From assembly GCA_947491945.1 (NCBI GenBank), contig CANLLN010000017.1, positions 1-64,000 of the forward strand: a stretch of DNA of 64,000 nucleotides, read 5' to 3'. Under the pieces are notes generated by a model that was not told where the DNA came from, did no database searches, and saw nothing but the letters and a program-made list of their open reading frames with translations. A program made the translations under genes and the position numbers. Below, one piece after another: positions 54,405 through 64,000 of this stretch; the stretch's first letter is position 1, and every line of letters begins with the position of its first letter. The stretch is from an uncultured Carboxylicivirga sp. (GTDB taxonomy: Bacteria > Bacteroidota > Bacteroidia > Bacteroidales > Marinilabiliaceae).

Positions 54405-54451
54405 CAAGTGTAACAGATGTAACAGTGTTACACTTGTTACAGATTGTTACA
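54396..54451. repeat. Iteron-like array: three TGTAACA and three inverted TGTTACA
   Basis: TGTAACA starts at 54400, 54409 and 54418. Its complement TGTTACA starts at 54426, 54435 and 54445. Spacing is 9 bp (10 at the last step). The outer parts form 19-bp perfect inverted arms (54396-54414 with 54427-54445). The array begins in the last codons of the RepA-like gene and ends 15 nt before the primase-like gene. It could be a replication origin or an operator. No T-run follows, so a terminator is unlikely. Confidence 0.75.
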
Positions 54452-54466
54452 CGATATCTCTCAGTT

Positions 54467-55483
54467 ATGAACTTTGAAATAGAGAAATATAATCAATATA
54501 ATCTTCCTGAAGGTAGGCTGTATAGCACTTGTCCTATATGCTCTGAACATCGTAAAAAAAGCAAGGAAAAGTGTATGATGCTTGACTGGAAAACTGGATT
54601 AGGCACGTGTCAACATTGCGGAGAAGTAATTCAACTCCATACATACAAGAGCAAAAGAACTTGTTCTGACCTTAAGTACATTAACTACACCCCCTCAGCT
54701 AGAAAGATTGAAGAAAGAATATCATTCATTCCCTCAGAAACAGTTAAGGCGTCTTTGCAACGATATGACGATAATAACTTTGTGACTTTTCTTAATAGCA
54801 TTTTTGGAAACAAAAAAGTCCTTGAATTAGTCAGCAAATATTTTGTTGGAACATCTAAAAAATGGAATGGTGCAACTGTATTTTGGCAAACCGACATTAA
54901 TGGAAGAGCAAGGTCAGGAAAGATAATGCTTTATAATTCTACAACAGGCAAACGCACTAAAAAACCCAAAAACTATTTCTCGGTGGTTCATACCGAGCTT
55001 AATCTTAAAGACTTCAATTATAAGATGTGTCTGTTTGGAGAGCATCTATTAAAAGAAAACAAGCCCATTGCACTTGTTGAGAGTGAAAAGACCGCTATCA
55101 TAGCAAGTGCCTACCTACCTAAATTCACATGGTTAGCTACCGGTGGAATGCAAAACTTTAGCGCAGAAAGGTGTAAAGTGCTCAAAGGCAAAACCGTTGT
55201 TCTTTACCCAGACTTAAATGCAGTTGAAGATTGGACTATCAAAGCTGCCGAAATTGAGAAATCTATTAACGTAAAGTTTTTAGTATCTGACTTACTGCAA
55301 AAACATGCCAGTGAAGAAGAAATTACAAAAGGGCTAGACCTTGCTGATTTTCTTGTTCGACACAAGTGGCAAGAAGAAACAGAGCCAATATCAGAAGAGC
55401 AAAAACGATTAAATGCGTTAACTGCTAAAAATCCCAACCTTACTCTTCTCATCGAAAAATTTGATTTAGTAATAACCGATTAA
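54467..55483 (+). CDS. Zinc-ribbon/TOPRIM primase-like protein (DUF6371-like)
   Basis: The ATG at 54467 (MNFEIEKYNQYNLPEG) is chosen because an earlier frame start at 54425 falls within the repeat array. The 338-residue protein has an N-terminal zinc ribbon (C22-x2-C25 ... C48-x2-C51, CPICSEHRKK and CQHCGEV) as in bacterial primases. The middle has YFVGTSKKWNGATVFWQTD. The C-terminal TOPRIM-like part has PIALVESEKTAIIA (Glu) and VVLYPDLNA (acidic motif). With the RepA-like ATPase it forms a small replication module. Confidence 0.82.
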   Translation: MNFEIEKYNQYNLPEGRLYSTCPICSEHRKKSKEKCMMLDWKTGLGTCQHCGEVIQLHTYKSKRTCSDLKYINYTPSARKIEERISFIPSETVKASLQRYDDNNFVTFLNSIFGNKKVLELVSKYFVGTSKKWNGATVFWQTDINGRARSGKIMLYNSTTGKRTKKPKNYFSVVHTELNLKDFNYKMCLFGEHLLKENKPIALVESEKTAIIASAYLPKFTWLATGGMQNFSAERCKVLKGKTVVLYPDLNAVEDWTIKAAEIEKSINVKFLVSDLLQKHASEEEITKGLDLADFLVRHKWQEETEPISEEQKRLNALTAKNPNLTLLIEKFDLVITD

Positions 55484-55493
55484 ATATTTAAAC

Positions 55494-56204
55494 ATGAATA
55501 ACAAAACATGCCTTAATTGTGGAGAATCATTCACTCCCAAACGTTCGGATGCAGTATGCTGTTCCGATAAGTGCCGTGCTGCCTATAACTACAAGAAGAA
55601 ACAGCGCAAAAACGGCAATATGGACTTATCCCAAATAGATAATATTGCGCAACAACAAGAAAATGATGTTGTTATTGAAGGAGTATTAGACACACAATAT
55701 CTTATTGCAAAATGCAATGAGTGTGAAACTAAGCTGGAAGCTATTAATGCCCAAATAGAACAGTTGGAAGCTGATAGAAGTAAGCATTCTGCGCAAATAT
55801 TAATTATTGAAGAAGAAGTTTTATCAATTGAAAGTGGTGACAAAGCCAAATTGATGAAACTTATGAGCTTATCGGATTTAGTTCTTTATAACAATTTTCT
55901 TAATAGCGCATATTTAACGGAAAAGAAGAATGGTAACGAATTTGCTTATAACCGTTTAAAATCTGAGCTTGACTTGGCAAATAAGTTTAATCCAACGTTA
56001 CGAGTAGAGATTGATGATTACCGGAATAGAATTCAAGATGTCATTCAAAAACACGATTTGAAAATTGCCAATAAACAACTTCTAATAACTTCCCTTCAGA
56101 ACCAAATCATAGAAATCAGCGCAAAGATTAAAGAGTTACATAATCAGTTGCGATTTTATGAAGCACGTGTATTAAAATATGAAGCCTTGTTATTATCCGT
56201 ATAG
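55494..56204 (+). CDS. Zinc-finger coiled-coil protein, unknown
   Basis: This 236-residue protein starts with a short zinc finger (C6-x2-C9 ... C22/C23-x3/4-C27: CLNCGESFTPKRSDAVCCSD), similar to small zinc-binding heads seen on mobile-element proteins. The rest (about 60-235) is a long Glu/Lys/Gln-rich coiled coil with heptad-like spacing (LEAINAQIEQLEADRSKH, IVLISLQNQIIEI-like). It follows the primase by 10 nt. Its 3' third is present again, decayed, at 57597-57852. The function is unknown; a scaffold for replication or mobilisation is possible. Confidence 0.65.
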   Translation: MNNKTCLNCGESFTPKRSDAVCCSDKCRAAYNYKKKQRKNGNMDLSQIDNIAQQQENDVVIEGVLDTQYLIAKCNECETKLEAINAQIEQLEADRSKHSAQILIIEEEVLSIESGDKAKLMKLMSLSDLVLYNNFLNSAYLTEKKNGNEFAYNRLKSELDLANKFNPTLRVEIDDYRNRIQDVIQKHDLKIANKQLLITSLQNQIIEISAKIKELHNQLRFYEARVLKYEALLLSV

Positions 56205-56245
56205 CTTTATTCGGTTAATTTTAACGCTTAGTATACGTTTAAAAA
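55953..56245 (+). repeat. Left copy of a long imperfect direct repeat flanking the Abi module
   Basis: This segment (3' third of the coiled-coil gene plus about 40 nt) is repeated with many substitutions and small indels at 57597-57892. Shared words include AAGTTTAATCCAAC, AACACGA, CCCTTCAGAACCAA and GAAGCCTTGTTATTATCCG. Confidence 0.8.
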
Positions 56246-56401
56246 AGCAAGCAGAAGTGCATTTATAGCTAATATATATGCCAATTATTATCATTTTCGC
56301 TACAAAAGATCTCTTGAAAGTAAACTTTTATACGCTTTTTTACTGTAAAAACGTGCAGTTGTGCGCAAAATACCAGCTTCTTAATATTGTAAAATGCGAA
56401 G

Positions 56402-56433
56402 TTTATAAGATTTTTATAATAATTCTATATTTA
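56402..56433 (+). promoter_or_regulatory. Promoter of the upstream RNA candidate
   Basis: TTTA (56402-56405), 20 nt, TATATTTA (56426-56433): one mismatch in each box from TTTG/TAnnTTTG. The expected start, 5-7 nt downstream, coincides with the first base of the RNA helix at 56439. Confidence 0.5.
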
Positions 56434-56438
56434 CAAAG

Positions 56439-56498
56439 GTGATTATAGATAGCCCTGACTATAGGAAGTCAGGATACTTTTCTATAATCGCTTTTTTT
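56439..56498 (+). ncRNA. Small structured RNA upstream of the AbiF-like gene
   Basis: About 60 nt fold into an 11-pair outer helix (56439-56449 with 56481-56491, one G-U pair) enclosing a 7-bp hairpin (CCTGACT 56454-56460 with AGTCAGG 56467-56473, loop ATAGGA). An asymmetric internal loop separates the two (4 nt on one side, 7 on the other). Seven T follow at 56492-56498, so the whole fold ends as a terminator. A promoter fits at its 5' end. AbiF proteins are known to be associated with a non-coding RNA that works as an antitoxin; that this is the one here is inferred from position and structure. Confidence 0.6.
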
Positions 56499-56600
56499 GT
56501 TTTGCAGTATGACAAACAAAAAAGTCAACAGTTTAGCGTTACAACGTTGAAAATTGAATCTTTCAGCATTAAATCAATTTTAAAAGACTAGCTTTGTTAA

Positions 56601-57470
56601 ATGGGCATTATAGCAACAAATACATCTGTTCAGATAGGAAAACTAAAAGAGAGAGGTTTAAACCTTGACCTTGGCGAAGAAAAAATCAAAGAAGTATTGC
56701 TTGACATTGGTTATTATCGCTTGGGTTTTTATTGGAATCCTTTTGAAATTGATGGTGAGCATAACTTTAGACCTGAAGCTAAATTCTCAGATGCATTAGC
56801 GCTTTATTATCTGGATGTTGATTTGAGAAATCTCCTGATGAGGCTCTTAAATCGAATAGAAATTAACTTTAGAACCAAGGTGGTTTATTATGTGTCGAAT
56901 AAATACAAAAAATCTCCTACCTGGTTTATCGACCCGGAAGTAATGACTCACGACTTCATTGGAGCTATTAGCCAACACTATAATGAAGAATTTATTAAGA
57001 ATAACAAAACCATTAAGCTACACCATCGCAACAACATCAATGATAAATATGCACCGGCATGGAAAACATTAGAGTTTTTTACTTTTGGTACAATTCTTAA
57101 GATTTATAAATCCGTAAAGAATAATGAAATAAAAGAACGTATCGCTGGTCTGTATGATGTAAGAAACGTTAAAAAGTTCGAAAACCTTATGAATACAGTT
57201 GTTCATATTCGGAATATATGTGCACATGGTGGCGTTCTTTTTGATTTACAATTGCCCAAAGGAATTTCAGCTCATCCGGCCATTACTTTTAATAATAACA
57301 ACCGACACTCTTTGGATTCTGCCATTAAGGTCGTACATTACATTCTGTCTCAAATATCTAGTAATCGAGCAGCCGACTTAGATAATGAAATCAAGATGCT
57401 ATTCGATAAATGCGCAGCAAATCAATCTTTAAAGTCCATCATTGAAGACAAAATAGGCTATTCATTTTAG
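56601..57470 (+). CDS. AbiF/AbiD-like abortive infection protein (Abi_2, HEPN)
   Basis: This 289-residue protein has the Abi_2 pattern: QIGKLKERGLNL, then LLDIGYYRLGFYWNPFE, LYYLDVDLRNLLMRLLNRIEINFRTKV, APAWKTLEFFTFGTILKIY, and VVHIRNICAHGGVLFD. The last carries R204-x4-H209 (RNICAH), the RNase motif of HEPN domains. Members block phage growth, and the AbiF branch is related to Cas13. TAGCTTTG, a good -7 box, ends 4 nt before the ATG, so the mRNA may be nearly leaderless. Structured RNA candidates lie on both sides. It is cargo of the integrative element; a toxin activity is likely from the family, not proven here. Confidence 0.88.
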   Translation: MGIIATNTSVQIGKLKERGLNLDLGEEKIKEVLLDIGYYRLGFYWNPFEIDGEHNFRPEAKFSDALALYYLDVDLRNLLMRLLNRIEINFRTKVVYYVSNKYKKSPTWFIDPEVMTHDFIGAISQHYNEEFIKNNKTIKLHHRNNINDKYAPAWKTLEFFTFGTILKIYKSVKNNEIKERIAGLYDVRNVKKFENLMNTVVHIRNICAHGGVLFDLQLPKGISAHPAITFNNNNRHSLDSAIKVVHYILSQISSNRAADLDNEIKMLFDKCAANQSLKSIIEDKIGYSF

Positions 57471-57472
57471 TC

Positions 57473-57503
57473 TTGTCAAAAACAAATAGATATCGTATAT
57501 TTG
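57473..57503 (+). promoter_or_regulatory. Promoter of the downstream RNA candidate
   Basis: TTG (57473-57475, with CTTG as the -33 box), 20 nt, then a perfect TATATTTG (57496-57503). It lies right after the AbiF-like stop codon, and no coding frame follows, so it should drive a non-coding transcript. Confidence 0.6.
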
Positions 57504-57508
57504 TACCA

Positions 57509-57592
57509 TACAGTGCCCCATTACACAAGCTGTAATGCTGCACTATAAAAAAATAAGATAAACCCGGACTTGCTCCGGGTTTTGTTTTTTTG
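57509..57592 (+). ncRNA. Small structured RNA downstream of the AbiF-like gene
   Basis: From the predicted start near 57509, AGTGC (57512-57516) pairs with GCACT (57540-57544) and CATTACA (57519-57525) with TGTAATG (57531-57537), with a 2-by-2 internal loop and a CAAGC loop. An A-rich linker follows. A terminator AACCCGGA/TCCGGGTT (57561-57568 with 57574-57581) with T-rich tail to 57592 ends it. It has no sequence likeness to the upstream RNA. It may be a second RNA partner or a separate regulator. Confidence 0.6.
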
Positions 57593-57596
57593 GTCA

Positions 57597-57892
57597 TACC
57601 CGTTTTAAATCAGAGCTTGACTTAACGAATAAGTTTAATCCAACATTACGAGTGGAGATTGTTAATTACGGAATCGAATTAAGGATGTCACTCAAAAACA
57701 CGACTTAGAAATTGCCAATAAAAAACTTCTTATAACATTCCCTTCAGAACCAAGTTTTGAAATCAGTGCAAATATTAAAGAGTTACAAAATTAGTTGCGC
57801 TTTTACAAAGCATGAGTATTGAAATATGAAGCCTTGTTATTATCCGTTTTAATCTCAAACGGATAATTTCAACGATTATTTATAGTTTAATT
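57597..57892 (+). pseudogene. Decayed second copy of the coiled-coil gene's 3' end
   Basis: This is the right copy of the direct repeat with 55953-56245. Relative to the intact gene it has small deletions (for example in the region matching TTGATGATTACCGGAATAG) and a CAG to TAG-type change, so it is not translated. Homology starts right after the downstream RNA's terminator and runs about 40 nt past the original stop position. Confidence 0.8.
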
Positions 57893-57993
57893 GCAGATAA
57901 TACATAACCACCTTGCTTTAGGTGAAAAAAAGTTTTTATATAGAATTCAGGTTGTTTTTAAGCACCCGCCAATGATAGAATGCAAACACCCCT

Positions 57994-62815
<4,822 letters not shown>

Positions 62816-63032
62816 AAGAATTGAAATTAGCTTATAAATTAATGGGGAATGGTTTTTGAAAGATGCTTACAGGGAGCTTGCAATGTGTAACTATCCATGA
62901 CAGTAAATTGAATGAGTAGTGGCAAATTACTTGATGGTTTCTGTTAAACCGCTACGTAGTTTGAGCGGGCTGCAAACCTTAATATTTAGCGCTTTTCCTG
63001 CCATTATTTATATAAAATGTTACCAACTGTTA

Positions 63033-63875
63033 TTACTCTATTTTAATGATAGGTTCTGCTTTTAGATACCCAAGAGACACTAAAAATTTGTCTGCTTCAA
63101 TTAGTGTTTTTTTGTAATATTCAAAATTTTTATAGTTGAAGAATCCATGACCTTCTCCCTCATGAAGTTTCAAATCGAATTTGCTTCCAACTTTTTTCAT
63201 GACTTTTCCATAATACTTAGCTGTTTCTACAGGTATTAATCTATCATTTGTGCCTAAAAGTACAATTGTTGGAGGTGCTCCTTTTTTAAGGTTATGAAGA
63301 GGTGAAAACTCTTTATAGGCAGCTCCAATTCTATCATAACCATATCCACCTGGACCATTGTCAAATACTGGGTTAAAAAGAACCAAAGCATTAGGTACAC
63401 AGCTTACTAACATATTATCAGTATTTTCATTATAACTATCAATTAATGCTGTAGCTGCTGCTAGATGTCCTCCTGCAGAACCCCCAGCAGCAACAATCTT
63501 TGAAGTATCAATATGAAATTTGTCTGCTTGTTCTTTAATATACCTAATAGCTGATTTAGCATCTTTTAGTGACTCAAATGGGCTGGTTTGTTGCCTTTCG
63601 TTAACTCTATAATCAACGAGAAAACAAATCATACCTCTTCTTGAAAAATGGTTGGCATGTGGTTCAAATTGTTTGATTGAACCGTTAATCCAACCACCTC
63701 CAAAAAAGAAAACCATCGCCGGGTATTGTTTTGTCGTGTCAATTAATTCAGGATGGTAGACTTCCATAAATAATTTAGTTGAATCAATCTGTTTATACAA
63801 TATTTTTTTTTGTGAATAGCTATATGTATAAGTTATTACTGAAATCAAAAAGGTCAAAATATGTTTTCTATACAT
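63033..63875 (-). CDS. Secreted alpha/beta-hydrolase esterase (BD-FAE-like)
   Basis: The start at 63875 gives a signal peptide (MYRKHILTFLISVITYTYSYSQ); the frame is open to 63971. The 280-residue enzyme has the oxyanion segment MVFFFGGGWINGS, the nucleophile S133 in AAGGSAGGHLAA, an Asp in LGTNDRLIP and a His in EGEGHGFFNY. This pattern fits carbohydrate esterases and lipases of the alpha/beta-hydrolase_3 type. Next to two glycosidases, removal of acyl groups from a polysaccharide is likely. The gap 62816-63032 shows no gene. Confidence 0.85.
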   Translation of the reverse strand: MYRKHILTFLISVITYTYSYSQKKILYKQIDSTKLFMEVYHPELIDTTKQYPAMVFFFGGGWINGSIKQFEPHANHFSRRGMICFLVDYRVNERQQTSPFESLKDAKSAIRYIKEQADKFHIDTSKIVAAGGSAGGHLAAATALIDSYNENTDNMLVSCVPNALVLFNPVFDNGPGGYGYDRIGAAYKEFSPLHNLKKGAPPTIVLLGTNDRLIPVETAKYYGKVMKKVGSKFDLKLHEGEGHGFFNYKNFEYYKKTLIEADKFLVSLGYLKAEPIIKIE

Positions 63876-64000
63876 GGTATCTGATTTTTTAATAGTTGGT
63901 ATGCAAAAATATATGGCATCGATGAATGATGGAATATATATGCTCGTAAAAAATATATATAAAAATGCCAAAATAGTATCACTGTGAACTCACAGGAATA

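Noticed and set aside
54396-54451. The inverted repeat as a rho-independent terminator of the RepA-like gene
   Set aside because: No T-run on either side, and the regular heptamer spacing is better explained by protein binding.

Overview
The window looks like a chromosomal segment of a Bacteroidota bacterium, probably a free-living or marine member of the Bacteroidales/Marinilabiliales type. Signs seen in the sequence are promoters of the TTTG...TAnnTTTG kind, an ECF sigma/FecR pair, two DUF2723 (GT-C fold) membrane proteins, a hybrid two-component system regulator with a periplasmic propeller, GH20/GH97/GH2 polysaccharide enzymes, a type IX secretion C-terminal domain, and the gene order rplM-rpsI-rpsB-tsf. 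The species cannot be fixed from the sequence alone.

Left part (1-33 kb), mostly core genome: an ECF sigma/FecR pair and a TPR/PD40 envelope protein (minus strand); an RNA-like intergenic region with a possible 6S-type RNA (4.3-4.6 kb); rbfA, a methyltransferase and a LolC/FtsX-type permease, convergent with dusB; a LytS/LytTR-type sensor-regulator pair followed by a predicted outer-membrane protein; guaD-like deaminase; the ribosomal operon with two structured leaders; a decayed IS remnant; two identical tRNA-Gln genes, each with its own terminator; two DUF2723 proteins, a polysaccharide deacetylase, purD, a membrane protein and a NodU/TobZ-type carbamoyltransferase; and a minus-strand set made of a hybrid histidine kinase, a ModA-like lipoprotein and a flippase-like membrane protein.

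Middle part (33-50 kb): a minus-strand carbohydrate cluster with three different GH20 hexosaminidases, two acyltransferase-like membrane proteins, a GH97 enzyme of the alpha-galactosidase-like subgroup, and a 1329-residue hybrid two-component regulator. No SusC/SusD pair is present in this stretch.

Right part (50-58 kb), accessory and visibly AT-richer: a decayed reverse transcriptase of the abi/unknown-group kind, a 3' tRNA-Ala fragment with its terminator (probable attachment site), then a compact element on the plus strand: tyrosine integrase, an unknown protein, an AlpA/excisionase-like HTH protein, a RepA-like ATPase, an iteron-like array of six TGTAACA heptamers, a zinc-ribbon/TOPRIM primase-like protein and a zinc-finger coiled-coil protein. 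No relaxase is seen, so the set recalls a phage satellite or a stripped mobilizable element. Its cargo is an Abi_2/AbiF-like HEPN protein (RxxxxH motif) with a small structured, terminator-ended RNA candidate on each side. The module is bracketed by a second, decayed copy of the 3' end of the upstream gene. This AbiF-RNA module is the most interesting system in the window.

Far right (58-64 kb, minus strand): a GH2 beta-galactosidase, a secreted clan GH-A glycosidase with a T9SS tail, and an alpha/beta-hydrolase esterase form part of a polysaccharide locus that continues beyond the window. Because no second attachment site or intact tRNA-Ala is seen to the right, these genes could lie inside the same integrated region.
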